From Phoenix dactylifera (taxonomy: Eukaryota > Streptophyta > Magnoliopsida > Arecales > Arecaceae): a DNA stretch of 64,000 nt. Location of the stretch: positions 20,840,956 through 20,904,955 of the forward strand of contig NC_052402.1 in NCBI RefSeq assembly GCF_009389715.1, in the 5' to 3' direction. Under the pieces are notes generated by a model, which worked only from the letters and a program-made list of their open reading frames with translations, did no database searches and was not told the DNA's origin. Positions 11,329-23,190 of this stretch are shown piece by piece (the first letter of the stretch is position 1; the number at the start of each line of letters is the position of its first letter). Made by a program: the position numbers and the translations under genes.

Positions 11329-14300
11329 ATGACTGAAAATTTTAGGAGGCGTAAAACTAGATGGGAGATGGCAGATGCTCATTTTCCAAATAAAGTTAGA
11401 AAAGACAATGCTCTGCCTGCAAAAGCAGTTCTTTCTCATGATAGAGAATCAAAATCAAGTTGGAGTTCTTTTAAATACAACCATAGTCAATTTTCAAAGT
11501 GGTCTGAAATGGAAGGAGGCAATACCCAAATCCATGGAGATGATTTTGAAGCATGCCAATTTGCACCATGGTCTAAAAGACCCCGATCTCCAAAGTGGTC
11601 TGATATGGAAGCTGACCATAAAGAAGGCTCTAAGAATTCTTCCTGGGAACCTGTATCTGGAAACCAGTCTACAAGGGGAGATGATAATGTAAGTAGGGAC
11701 ACTGCTGGTTGGGGAACAACTGTAGATCAAACTGATCCTGATGCATGGAAGCAACACAAAGAAGGCTTGAAGAATTCTTCCTGGGAACCTGTATCTGGAA
11801 TCCAATCCACAAGAGGAGATGATAATGTAAGCCGGGATACTGCTAGTTGTGGTACAACTCTAGATCAGGCTGGTCCTGAAGCATGGAAGCAATGCAAAGA
11901 AAGCTTCAAGAATTCTTCCTGGGAACCTGTATCTGGAAGCCAGTCTGCTAGAGCAGATGATAATGTTATCAGGGATGCTGCTGGTTGGGGTACAGCTCTA
12001 GATCAGACTGGTCCTGATGCATGGAAGCAACACAACCATAGTGTTTCACCAGATAATGGTTGGAACAGGTCGTACAGGTAACCACCATCTGCTGCTTAAA
12101 AAGTTGCTTAAATGTTCTGGCACCTAATTCATTTTATCGTCAATGAAGAAAAAGAGAAAAATAGGGCAACTTGCTCACTGTCCATTTATAAAATTCATTG
12201 GCTTCCCCCCCCCCCCCCCTGGTTGTTTGACTGGTTTTTAATGCTTTGGATACAAAATGTAGGAGTAGAAGCAGAAGCCCTTTCAAAGGATTAAGACATG
12301 CTTCTGAGAGCAGGAATAATAGAGGTAGAAAGGGAGGAAGATCTGCTGCACCTTGTAGAGATTTTGTAGCAGCCAGGCATAGGAGAAGTGGCCAATGCAG
12401 ATACCTTCATGAAGATGGTAGTCCAAGACACACTGGTAGGTATCATAACAATGATGCAACTGAGATCAGGAAAAGTAGATCTGAGAGGGGAAGGTACTCA
12501 GTGCGTGACAACAAGGAGGACATCAGAGATTCATTGGATCAAAGCAATTATTCAAGGAACAGGTTTTCTCGGAGGCATGAAAGTGATGGCAGTGGTGAGG
12601 AGAGGCATGAGGTGTATAAAACTAGCAGGTCTGCTGGCCTCTGTCATGACTTTGCAAGGGGTAGATGCCACAGAGGTTCAATGTGCAGATATCTTCATCA
12701 TGATGCTTCCTCTGGTGGTGGACCTTTCAGGAAAGATAATCCCCGGGAGAGGACATTTGATAGAAGAGACGCGGATGCGTCTTCCTTCAGGCAAAATCTT
12801 GAGCCTCGCAGGGTTACAGATGTACCTTGCAAGTATTTTGCCAAAGGCCACTGCCGTCATGGTGAAGACTGCAAGTTTTCTCATCAGGTTCTACCACAAT
12901 CTCATTCAAAAGAGAGGAGAGATGATGATACGTGGAATACTGGTACGGAATCTGACAAAAGTCCGGTATGGAATGGACCAAAGTGGGGTGAATGTGATGA
13001 AACTGCTACTTCATGGGATGGTCCAAAATGGGGTGATCAGGCAGCCACTGCATGGAATGGTTCGAAATGGGGCGATGTTGCCGAGATGCATGCACCCAAC
13101 TCCTCTCAGTGGATGAGTGACAGTAATGGCGCAGGAGATGCTGCTCCTCACTCCATGGGTATAAAAGATTACACAATTAAATCTCAGCATCCTCCATCAT
13201 CAGAACCTGAGAAGAATAACCATCAAAGCTTACTGAAGGAGGTGATTGAGAAAGCTTTACCCTCCCGAGTGCAGAATATGACTAAGGAAGTGCCGGGGAA
13301 AGATCAAAATTTTCCAAGTGTTACTACAGAAATAGTGGTTGAAGGTGCTTGTGTCCAGCGGCATCCTAGCATCATGGAAGAGGTGCTTTGTGGTGATGGT
13401 GAGGAAAGTGAGAATGTAAATGCCAATGGTGAGAAATCCCAGGCAGACATGAAAATTTCAGCTAACAATCTGCAGGCTGTGGTTTCTGTCCATAACCAGT
13501 GTTTTGGTGAGAGTTGGCAAAGCCACCCATTAGCCCCTCAGCCTCCAGATGCACAAAACATCAGCCAAAATGAGCAGAACCAGCAAGTCCTTCCTCAATT
13601 ACCTTCAAATACTAATCTCACCGGGCAAAATCTGCAGTGTCTTCTTCCTCATAATGGACAGAGCCAAAATCTGGCTGAAAAGAGTCAGCACTATCTATCT
13701 CTTTCTCCTCATATTTCCCCGAGCCAACAGGTTGATGCTTCAAATGGGCAGAACCAGAACTCACCTATTGTACCACCATCTGCTGAGCCAAATCAGGCCT
13801 CTGTTTCACAGCAGCAGTCTCCTCCTACATCTGATGGCATGAAATCTGTGACACCAGAGACTGACAACCTGCCCCCTGTCTCCAAACCAATATCTGTTGA
13901 AATAAAAGATCCTATAATGGAGACATTACAAGATACTCTAAATAACTCGTTTTCATTACCTGTTACTGACCGACCTAATGAGGGCAATCTGAACAACAGT
14001 GCTGACTTGGAAGAAAAGCTGCATTGTGGAAAGCATGAGTTGAAGCATGTTGAGCCAGATGGGGATGATAGCAAGAAAGTAAGTGATACAGAAATTGGCC
14101 AGAGCAAGAAAGAAGAGGAAATTGCCCAGTCAAAGGGTGTGAATGCATATGCTCATACTCATGGGGAGGGTAAGAGAAGCAGGGATGATAAGGGGTTGCG
14201 GATGTTCAAATTTGCTCTTGTGGAATACGTGAAGGATATATTGAAGCCCACCTGGAAAGAAGGTCGTCTGACTAAAGAAGCTCACAAAACCATAGTGAAG

Positions 14301-14548
14301 AAAGTCATTGAAAAAGTGACCAGTACCTTGCAGGACCCTAATATCCCTTGGACACAAGAAAGAATTGATATGTATTTGTCATACTCTAAAGTGAAGCTCA
14401 ACAATCTTGTACAGGTTCTTATTTAGGGCTTTAATTTTTGTGTCTTTTTTCTGGAACTCTGCTTGAATACTTTGACAGAAAGGCTTGGCTAATACTTTTT
14501 CACTCTTTATGACTGCAGGCATATGTACAAAAATATGGGAAGAGCTGA
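11329..14548 (+). CDS. CCCH-type zinc-finger protein (C3H38-like), 976 aa
   Basis: Coding exons 11329-12077, 12263-14414 and 14519-14548 join in frame; the first junction splits an Arg codon (AG|G). Three CCCH motifs are visible at residues 281-299, 377-395 and 439-457. Fingers 2 and 3 fit C-x7-C-x5-C-x3-H; finger 1 has His where the second Cys should be (AARHRRSGQC). Residues 98-235 are three 46-aa tandem repeats (NSSWEPVSG core). Residues 240-260 are an RS-rich stretch, and W-G dipeptides recur at 128, 220, 491, 506 and 519. The middle is Gln/Ser/Pro-rich and probably disordered. The conserved C-terminal 80 residues (FKFALVEYVKDILKP...YVQKYGKS) resemble the helical end of plant C3H38 proteins and recall SRI-type Pol II CTD-binding bundles. 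Family members are nuclear and RNA-linked; the exact role is unknown. The start is the first ATG of the open frame. Confidence 0.9.
11620..12033 (+). repeat. Three in-frame 138-bp coding repeats in the zinc-finger gene
   Basis: Units start at 11620, 11758 and 11896, each exactly 138 bp (46 codons) with KEG/KES-x-KNSSWEPVSG at the start and AWKQH/C at the end. The period is a multiple of three, so the frame is kept. The middle unit has lost the W of the GWG motif (SCGTT). Confidence 0.95.
12205..12219 (+). repeat. Poly-C run (15 C) in the 185-bp zinc-finger intron
   Basis: Fifteen consecutive C bases about 45 nt before the acceptor AATGTAG| of coding exon 2. It may act as part of the pyrimidine tract. 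Confidence 0.9.
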
Positions 14549-16358
14549 GCCAATGCTTGACAGCCCTTATGCTTATTATCTGCTCATTCTATATCAATAT
14601 GATAACCCTTTTCCCCACCTCCAGTTTTGGATTTTTGTAAATTAGAGATTATTTTTGGGAGCATTTTGTTGTTTATCTTACAGGATAGTGCGGTCCTTCG
14701 TTTCTGGTATGTAACAGAAATCTGCTGATGCAGCCTATATTTCAGTCATGCTACTTTGGATGTTTATTGCTGCTTGAATCGTTAGATTTCAACAGATGAT
14801 AGCATTCTGGACAGGTTAAGTTTACAGCTTGTTACCTGGCACTGGGTGTTTGGTTTGAGATGCTTCCAATACACCATGTTGTAATTGGTTGTTACTTCTA
14901 TCTACATTAGCCCATGATTGGTTGATATTTCCTTCATGGAATATCAGAAATATGCTTTGGTTTATTGGAGTTCTTTCTCCCTCATTACAGTCTTTTGGAA
15001 TATCAAACTGCCTGGTCATCAAGAAGGTGCTATTGGTTTTGTATTGTTTGATATATTTCTCATTCTTAGCAGCTCGTTTTTGTAGATCAGGTTTTGATTT
15101 TCTATTACACGAGTCAAACAATCAACAATTTTTCAAGTCATCAAGGGAAAAGTGTTCATCTATAATCCTCCATCCCAAAGTGTCTGAATGGTAAATATTC
15201 TTCAGGATTCATGAGGCTTCGCAATTACGCCTCTCTTTTCCCGTGGATTTTCACTGTAATTCTGCATCAAAACTATTCTTCCCAGGCTATGGTCGACAAA
15301 GATTCTCTTGCATATCAGTGGAGCAGTTTGCCCAGTACTTTGAGACATCCGCAAGCGATGGCAATCCTTCCCTTATGATCTTATTGTAGCATTGGGCAAG
15401 TGTGCTCCTTGGGGTTTCAAATGGAAGGAGCATCTGATATATTGCAGTGTACATCTACCCGCAATTGAGGGGCAATATCATCTTTTCCGTTACACCTAAA
15501 TATCCTTTAAGGGCGCACTGCGGAATTCAAAAAAGACATTTTAAAAAAAATTAAATTACAAAAATTTCTCTAATTTTTTTGATTATTATATTTATATTTA
15601 ATAATTTATAAAATCTAAATTTATTCAGTCAACGGAACTAAGATAGTTTTTCTCATATAAAAGTTCAAAGTGCTTTTTTTTTTTTTCCTTTTTTTTTCTT
15701 AGGAAATGGGGGAGGGGGGAAGGAGAGGAAATCTTATCCGCGTAGCAACCTTCACTGGGCCCTCCTTCCACTAGGAAATGTTCGATGCAGGTAGAAAATT
15801 TACTCGTACCCTTCCCGAGCCGTGGGTTACCTTACATGTGAGTACGTCATCCCAGCGCCACCTTAGTGCCAACTGGACTAGATGGTGCTCCCACCAAGTG
15901 TATCCAGGTAGGGAGTATCTGGTCTCACATTTAATCGACGCTCGCGCATTTCGAACCTGAATCGCACTGATGGAAGCAAAGCCTTGTTCCAACTGCACTC
16001 CCACCTTAGTGGTAGCAGGTTAAATTGCTTTTGAGTGGAAAAAAGAGTAAATAGAGGATATACATAATTTTTTATATTTTTAAATGAAAAGTATGTGAAC
16101 GAAAATTATTTTGATTATTTTTAAAATTTTTCAGATATAGCATTTAGATTCTATTTAAAATTAACAATTTGATTAATATTTTATTACATTATAGAATAAA
16201 ATGTTGGATAAAAATAAAGTATGGCTTTGTAATTTACTTAAAAGAGAGAGACGAGAGGGAAGTGCTCGCCTGGGGTCCTCATGAGATGAGTTCCCGATCT
16301 TTTTCTTGGATGAAAATATCCTGAGACGAAAGCGAGGAAAAATAATTTAATCAGGAAA
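14549..16358. other. Zinc-finger 3' UTR and intergenic region to the phosphatase gene
   Basis: The first few hundred bases after the stop at 14548 are T-rich and fit a 3' UTR; the cleavage site is not defined and the 3' UTR could be spliced. From about 15.5 kb the sequence is AT-rich intergenic DNA with a SINE-like candidate near 15.77-16.02 kb. The last 100 bp before 16359 are GA-rich and fit the phosphatase leader. No convincing TATA box was chosen. Confidence 0.45.
15765..16025 (-). mobile_element. Possible tRNA-derived SINE (candidate)
   Basis: Read on the minus strand, a box A-like word (agtgcagttgg) is followed about 35 nt later by a box B-like word (aggttcgaaatgc), then by a GC-richer body of about 200 bp. 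This spacing is usual for tRNA-derived SINEs. No clear A- or T-rich tail or target duplication was found, so it may be another kind of dispersed repeat. Confidence 0.33.
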
Positions 16359-19300
16359 ATGGAGCTACGATTGATGTTAATGGCGGTTCTGCTCTTCATC
16401 TCGTCGGTAGGTACTGGAATTGGAGATGGAATAGGTGAGGATTACGTCCGGCCCAAGCCCCGGAAAGCCCTAACCTTTCCATGGAAGCGGAGGCAGTCTT
16501 CGGAGCCCCAACAGGTGAGTGCTTGATCCCCTTCCGCGGATAATTTAAGAGAAGTTTGCTTGTTTGAGGTTTGGATCTTGGTCTGATCCTATTCTGGAAT
16601 GTCACTCGTCGGATCTGTTGCTCTCGTTGTTTCTAATTTGCGGCATCAGGTCGCTGCCTGATGGTTTTAGCGTGTTTTTTTTGCTTTTTCTGGCTCCTTT
16701 TAAAATGTTCCGATGGAAACCCAAATCGATTCTGCTGCTGTTAATCCAGAAACTCGAAATTTCCAGTCTTCCACTGTACCGAGTGCCGATTTTTATTTAT
16801 TTATTTATTTTTTTTACGATGGGAATATCTCGGCAGAAAACCAAGTTAATTTCGGTGGCAATTTGTTCAGAAAGTACTCGGTGTAAGCCGTCAAGCTACC
16901 CAAATGGTCATTCCTTAGTTGTTGGTCTCTGTGCTGGGATCTGATCGCATTTTTTTGGAGATTTAGGTAATGTTAAAATCATATGATTGATTAGGATCAT
17001 GATTGAGTTGTGATTGATTGTGCCAAACTTAGTTGGCCTTGCCTAATTTCACCTTGATTGATTTGTGATTAATTGTGCCAAACTTAGTCGGCTTTACCAA
17101 ACTTTGTTAGCCTCATAAAGGCTGCTCCTGTACATTATAACAGATGGGGGCAGAAATACAATTATTTTCTCTTATTCTTTTTTTTCAACAGGTAACATAT
17201 TCAGTTGCAGGTGAAGCATTGAGACTGAGTGGTTGCTGAAGTCATCTTGTCTATTTAGCTTCTCAATTTGACATGGCTACCTCTTGCTATTTTAACTGTG
17301 ATTCCCATGTTCATGCTAAATTCACTGAAAATGAATATCATTTTAGCAAGGAGTAGTGTGATGTTGTCTATGGGTTTAGCATCCCATTGTAAACCACCAC
17401 ACCCCCCCCCCCCCCCCCCCCCCCCCACAAAAAAAAAAAAAAAACCAAAAAATTGCATCTGCTTCACAAATTGATAAAATCTAAAGGGTTAATAAGTGTA
17501 ATGCCGTATGTCTTACTTTTCAAGTTGGGAATATGCATGAATGTGCATGGTTGCTATACTTAAGCATGATATAAGGTAATGCCCTTGACTTTTGTGCACC
17601 GAACCTAATTATTATTATTATTATTTTCTGAAAACAGGCCACAGAATCTATATAAGGTTTGAGGATATCAATGTGCTAAGCTCCATCAATATGATCTCCT
17701 GGATTGTGCATTTCATTCATTTTGTGTTTTATGTTAGAAAAAAAGGGAAAGTAATCATGTTTTCAGTAGGATCAAAATGTCCTTTTCAATTCTCTTAAAA
17801 TCATTCAACTGTCAGATTTTCTTGGAGAAAAATGTTATTTCAACAGCAATCCTTTTCTTTTTATTTTTGCAGGTTCACATTTCTTTGGCTGGGGAAAAAC
17901 ACATGAGAATATCATGGATCACTGATGATGAATCTTCTCCTTCTATTGTTAAATATGGAACTTCACCTGGAGAGTATGCATATTCTTCTCAAGGAGAAAG
18001 CACATCCTACAATTACTTATTCTATAGTTCAGGGAAGATACACCATGTTGTCATTGGACCTCTTGAAGATGGCACAGTTTATTATTATCAGTGTGGAGGA
18101 CAAGATCCAGAATTCTATCTTAAGACCCCACCCTCTCAATTTCCAATAACTTTTGCTGTAGTTGGCGATCTTGGTCAGACAGGGTGGACAACAACAACTT
18201 TAGACCACATTGCTCAGTGCAAGTATGATGTGCAACTTGTTCCAGGGGATCTCTCATATGCTGATTACCAGCAGCATCTGTGGGATTCTTTTGGTGAACT
18301 GCTGCAGCCACTTGCTAGTGCTAGACCATGGATGGTAACAGAAGGAAATCATGAGAAGGAGAAAATATTATTGTTTGAAGCTGGATTTCAAGCATATAAT
18401 GCCCGGTGGAAGATGCCTTATGCAGAGAGTGGATCCGCATCAAACCTGTATTACTCTTTTGAAGTAGCAGGAGTTCATGTTATTATGCTTGGTTCTTATA
18501 CAGAGTATGATAAGAACTCAGATCAGTATGCCTGGCTTAAGGTTAGTCTATTTTGTTGTTTCTTTAAAGCTTATCTATCCTTCTTAGTTAACTTTTCTCA
18601 TGGTAGTTTCATTTCTAGTGGCAGCCTGGGAAACGTGGACAGTTGAAAGCAAGTTTGCCAATTCTTTGGAACAAAGATCAAACCAACTTTAGAGAATGAC
18701 CATGTAATTTAGGCATGAACATATAACTCGTCATTGGAATTAAAGTTTGAAAATATAATAGCATCTGTCTCCCTTCTCCCTCAGTTTCTGGCAATAGTGT
18801 ACTAAGGGCATAATCTTTCATAAGAATTAGCTAAAAGGATTATTGATTCCTCATCTTATGGCTTATATGCTGAAACTATCGTTTCAATTAAGCTCTATCT
18901 GAAAATTAAAAAGCTACCATATTCCATTTTATCCAGAGTGCATGTTTCCCCCAGTAAATACTTGCTTGCCCCAGAATCAATATCCTTACTTCACCTTGTG
19001 GAACAATTAGTTTTTCTTTGGTTTTATCAGATTTAGGACTTGAATTTCCTTTTTAAAAAATTATTTTTGCCTTTCTATGATTTTTCCTAATTCAACTGCA
19101 TAGAAATCCAAAGAAAAGAAAATGATCTAGTATTTTAATTTGGATGAAGAGAGCATCCATTTGTATTTGATGTTACAGGCTGATCTTGCTAAGGTAGACA
19201 GAGAAAAGACACCATGGTTGCTCGTGTTATTGCATGCACCATGGTATAACAGCAACTGGGCTCATCAAGGTGAAGGGGATGGCATGATGGCTGCAATCGA

Positions 19301-19890
19301 ACCATTGCTTTATGCTGCTGGCGTAGATATTCTTCTTGCTGGACATGTGCATGCATATGAACGTTCGGTATGCATGACTGGTGACTCTTTACTTCACTCA
19401 TGTTCAAACTAAAAGTCTCTCCTTGCACTTCACACTTTCAGGAACGTGTTTACAATGGCGGCTTAGACCCTTGCGGAGCTGTACACATAACGATTGGAGA
19501 TGGAGGTAACAGGGAGGGTCTGGCTCAAAGGTACATCATTTCCTCTAGCATGGCGCATATGCTTAATTGCATTTCTAGAACTTGCAACCTTCGTATTTAT
19601 GCTGCAATTACCGAGCATTTCAAAATATATCTTCTGCAGTATAGTTACTGAATTCCTTTGAGCTCATCAGGTATCTTCACCCAAAGCCGGAGTGGTCAGC
19701 TTTCCGTGAAGCAAGTTTCGGTCATGGTGAGCTGAAGATCATAAATTCAACCCATGCTTTTTGGAGTTGGCACAGGAACGATGATGATGAAATGGTAAAA
19801 TCAGATCGAGTCTGGATCACCTCATTAGCAAGTTCTGGATGCTTTGCCGATACGAAGCCGGAGCACAGGAGGATTCTGATGGCTCCTTAA
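16359..19890 (+). CDS. PAP18: Purple acid phosphatase (PAP18/22 group), 440 aa
   Basis: Exons 16359-16514, 17873-18541, 19179-19367, 19442-19530 and 19671-19890 have GT-AG borders and keep frame. The product begins with a hydrophobic signal peptide (MLMAVLLFISSVGTG), then a fibronectin-like domain after QQ|VHISLAG, then the metallophosphatase domain. All five metal-ligand blocks are present: GDLG (D151), GDLSY (D178, Y181), GNHE (N211), VLLH (H294) and GHVH (H331, H333). This predicts an active Fe-Fe/Zn/Mn phosphomonoesterase, secreted or vacuolar, that frees phosphate from organic esters. Length matches low-molecular-weight plant PAPs (about 430-440 aa). The symbol is by closest remembered Arabidopsis relative; PAP20/21/22 are near neighbours. 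No phosphate-response element was assigned. Confidence 0.92.
16998..17104 (+). repeat. Short tandem duplication in phosphatase intron 1
   Basis: Two diverged copies of about 53 bp sharing tgtgattgattgtgccaaac and tgccaaacttagt. Confidence 0.6.
17402..17443 (+). repeat. Poly-C (25) followed by poly-A tract in phosphatase intron 1
   Basis: A run of 25 C at 17402-17426 followed by an A-rich run (acaaaa...). Such tracts are prone to assembly error and length change. The 68-70 aa ORFs across it (poly-Pro/poly-Gly) are artefacts. Confidence 0.9.
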
Positions 19891-20060
19891 GTCAGGAACT
19901 TGAAGCAATTCCACCCCAAGGATCTGCTATCCCAGATAATGTATAGTCATATAAATATGATGTGCCTGGTGTTCTGCAACATGATGAGATGCCTGAGGAA
20001 AGGGGTTTCAGCTAACTCAACAAGGATTATGTCCCAGAAGCGCTTCCGGCACCAGTAAGT
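19891..20060 (+). other. Phosphatase 3' UTR (probable)
   Basis: Sequence directly after the TAA at 19888-19890, without further coding continuity. The 3' end is not defined. Confidence 0.4.
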
Positions 20061-20061
20061 C

Positions 20062-21064
20062 CTACCAAATATCATTTGTAGTTCCAGCACTAACATGTAC
20101 AAAGCCCTTTGACTTGATGCTGATGGGAGTATGAAATGCAGCAGTAGCGGGGTTGGAGCCTGTACTTGTTTGCATAAGCTCTAATTTCTTAGCTAATGCA
20201 AGAACTCTCAGAGTTAGATGCAGCAGAGAAGAAACTAAAATATTGAAAATAGAAATTTTGGTTATCCCATTGCTGAACCAAGAAACGAAATCATCTTGTG
20301 ATTTCAAAAATCATGGAAGGTCATTATTGTGACAATTTTGTCCTGCATCGAGACAGAGATGAGCATCTTCCCCGAACCCAAATGGAGATAACAATACAAC
20401 CTGCTTAGTGATCTGTAGCCCAGGAACTAGGACAACATCATCCTTTATATTCGTTTCCAAAACTGAACCATTGGTTGTTTGGGATGATAGAAAATATGGG
20501 GTGACAGAAGATATTCTGAGTTCAGCTTTCTCAGAAGGATTACAAAGATTGCTGCCTTCGCCGTTGGTGTAACAATCAAGAACCCTGCGCATAAATCATC
20601 ATTAACAACAATCTGAGTTGCCAAAAAAAGTTCTAACTTCCCCCTGATCCCATCTTCTCCTGGCAGTTCTTTGATCAGAGATGGCCTGCATTCTCGATCA
20701 GATTCCAGTAGGCCAATCAAAAAACTGGGCATGGAAATTTACATCGGTAACAGGGATCATAGCAAGGTTTTTAAGCTTTAATTTGGCAATTTTAGCAATT
20801 GTAGAGGAATGGAGAGGATGATTCTTCTTCAGGCTATGCTAGAGGATCGCGATAATGATTAGAGTTAGGAATGGGGGCAAAGGCTAGTGGATTTTCAGTA
20901 GTTAAGGCTAAAGGGCCTCCATGAAGGCCCCTGGGGATGGGGTTAGGGCTTGAGGAAGGCAATGGATATTTGGATGGAATAGGGATAGAGGAAGGAGAGA
21001 GAGGGCTGCTGTCTGCCGGAAGATTGGTCCCCATCTGGAATCGGCCAGCATGGGCGCGTTTCAC
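20062..21064 (-). pseudogene. Unidentified decayed coding-like stretch
   Basis: Several minus-strand ORFs (76, 95, 93 and 81 aa, starting near 21064, 20732, 20592 and 20307) follow one another in different frames. The first begins MKRAHAGRFQMG after a leader-like aaccctaatt... and is Pro/Ser-rich; another ends CLDAGQNCHNNDLP. They may be remains of one gene broken by stops and frameshifts, or chance. I do not recognise the family and give no function. Confidence 0.22.
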
Positions 21065-22480
21065 GCTATAACGAAACCCTAATTTGGAGCAATTAGGGGC
21101 AAAATCTTTATAAGGTGATAAAAAAATCCTAGAATTTAGTGGTGACTCCGGTACTAGAGAAACCGGCTGTTGGATTAGTGGGACTGTCGTAAAAAAATCC
21201 TACATCATAGTATTATTACATCCATCAGGTGGAAGAATTCTGATAATGGTTTAATAGTGATTGATAAGGTCATACATATCAGAAGACCGTTCAAGAGCAC
21301 AATTGAGTCCTAGTTGTCGGATAATGCAAGGATCAACTACAACAAAATTCGTATGTGGGAAGCACTTGATTGATCTAATATAATGAAATAATTGATATAC
21401 AGGATTTGATCCTATCAATCAAATATGCATTTAAAATTTTAGTTTTTATATCTGCAATTTTCTTGAACAATAGTTTTTTATATGTGCAATTGATAAATAA
21501 GTTCTTGTAAATTGCTGATTTATCCTATTTTTTCTAATTAACAGCAAATATAAAAAGAAGTGCATATATTAGCAAGGTTTATTCAACAAATATCCTTTTC
21601 TACTGCACCATCAAGTTGCACGCCATGGGGCAATTACTTTATCCTATATTATTGCACTGCACATACTAAAAATATAGATGCATAGGGTCAATCCATTCAA
21701 GTGTTCTCTTGATTCTTACGAACTAAATTATTTTTGTACACTATTTATCTTAGCTAAGCCCATTTATTTAATTTTTTGATTTAGACTGATCACCAGACTC
21801 AATCTAGGCCACTTTAGTTCAGGAGTGAGATTTGCCATATTAGAAAGTTGAATCATGTATCAAACTTCTAGAGGCCATAATTTGGCAATACGGCACCGAA
21901 TTGAGATATTTTTTTCCAAAAAAATTGTATAACTTTTCGAGATCTGCAACATAGTAGCAATCAGAGCCATAGTTCATCTTTTGGATCTTGAAACGAGTCA
22001 ATCAAATTTTAAATTTTCTATTTGGAAAAAATTTTAATGAGTATATTTTCCAATCCGAGAAGAATTAGGCAGAACAAAGGCTAAGTTGATGCATGACTCG
22101 AGATCTACCTTCTACAGGATTTTAGCTTTTTTGCATTACTTTCACTAGTTGTGTCTATTTTTGAAAACTTAATCTTATTCAAACTAAAAATAGAAATATA
22201 ATATGAATTGTGCAAAAGCAAACCTCACTAATATTATATGGAGCTATGTATCTCAATTTATGATTCATCAATAAATCAAAGAAAAAAAAGAAGACTTAGA
22301 CCTTACGTTCGTCAAATTCTGTAATTTTCCTAAATCCAATCGAATCAATTTTTCTGAAAAAAATAAAGAGCTTGCAAAAGTTGGATTCCATTTTCTCCAT
22401 GGGTAAAGAAATAATATGTTCCCATGGTACATTCTTAATTACCAATTCTCCTAAGATATATCAATATATATATACACATA

Positions 22481-22485
<5 letters not shown>
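21065..22485. other. Intergenic AT-rich DNA without recognised feature
   Basis: No gene, RNA gene or bounded repeat is seen. Confidence 0.5.

Positions 22486-22570
<85 letters not shown>
22486..22570. repeat. (AT)n microsatellite, about 42 units
   Basis: Uninterrupted AT dinucleotides. The Tyr/Ile-repeat ORF across it is not a gene. Confidence 0.97.
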
Positions 22571-22574
<4 letters not shown>

Positions 22575-22934
22575 CTCAATTGAAGTTTACTTTTATCAAA
22601 TTAATTTGATCATGTGCAACCATGCTAACGAAAATTGGATGGTTCTATCCTTCTATGAATTACAACCATCTCTTTGTAGAGTTTAATTGTTGATATATGT
22701 TTCTTGAATTTATAAAGAATTGTGTAGCTTGCAGATTGGAAGATGAAATCAAGAAGAGAATATTGGCTATCACCATGAATTCGGATTCTCTCAAGTTCGG
22801 GGACTATCTCTGAACATGATGGTATGGTTCTACCATCATGGCTGTCAATGAATTACATAACGAAGAGATGGAATGGTAGCACTTTCAATACATGGAACTC
22901 GATACATTACGGCAGTAGTGCAATACATGGACGG

Positions 22935-23190
22935 TCATGGTTGGAAATTGGACCATCAAGTCTAGTCCTCCAACTTGAAGAGAATCCAAACTCTATCACA
23001 ATAGAGGCATGAGAAATGCTGTTTGATTCATGATGTCTAGCATGGTCATGTTGTAAGCGACAGCCTATATACACTTTTGGAAGCCGGACCGTCAAGTTTG
23101 TGCCCAAACTTTAGAGCTCGAACTCTCACAACTGAGACATGAGCAAACGAGGTTTGATTCATAATCATGTTGTTGGCCTCGAAACACTTT
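22935..23190. repeat. Diverged local duplication (~130 bp, two copies)
   Basis: Copy 1 (about 22937-23060) and copy 2 (about 23080-23190) share, in order, ggaccRtcaagt, aactctcaca/aactctatcaca, gagRcatgag, tttgattcat and tcatgttgt. Both lie in intergenic DNA. Confidence 0.6.

Noticed and set aside
12388-13116. 242-codon plus-strand ORF in another frame
   Set aside because: Out-of-frame shadow of the zinc-finger coding exon; the zinc fingers lie in the 12263-14414 frame.
22372-22686. 104-codon ORF with Ile-Tyr repeats
   Set aside because: Translation of the (AT)n microsatellite.
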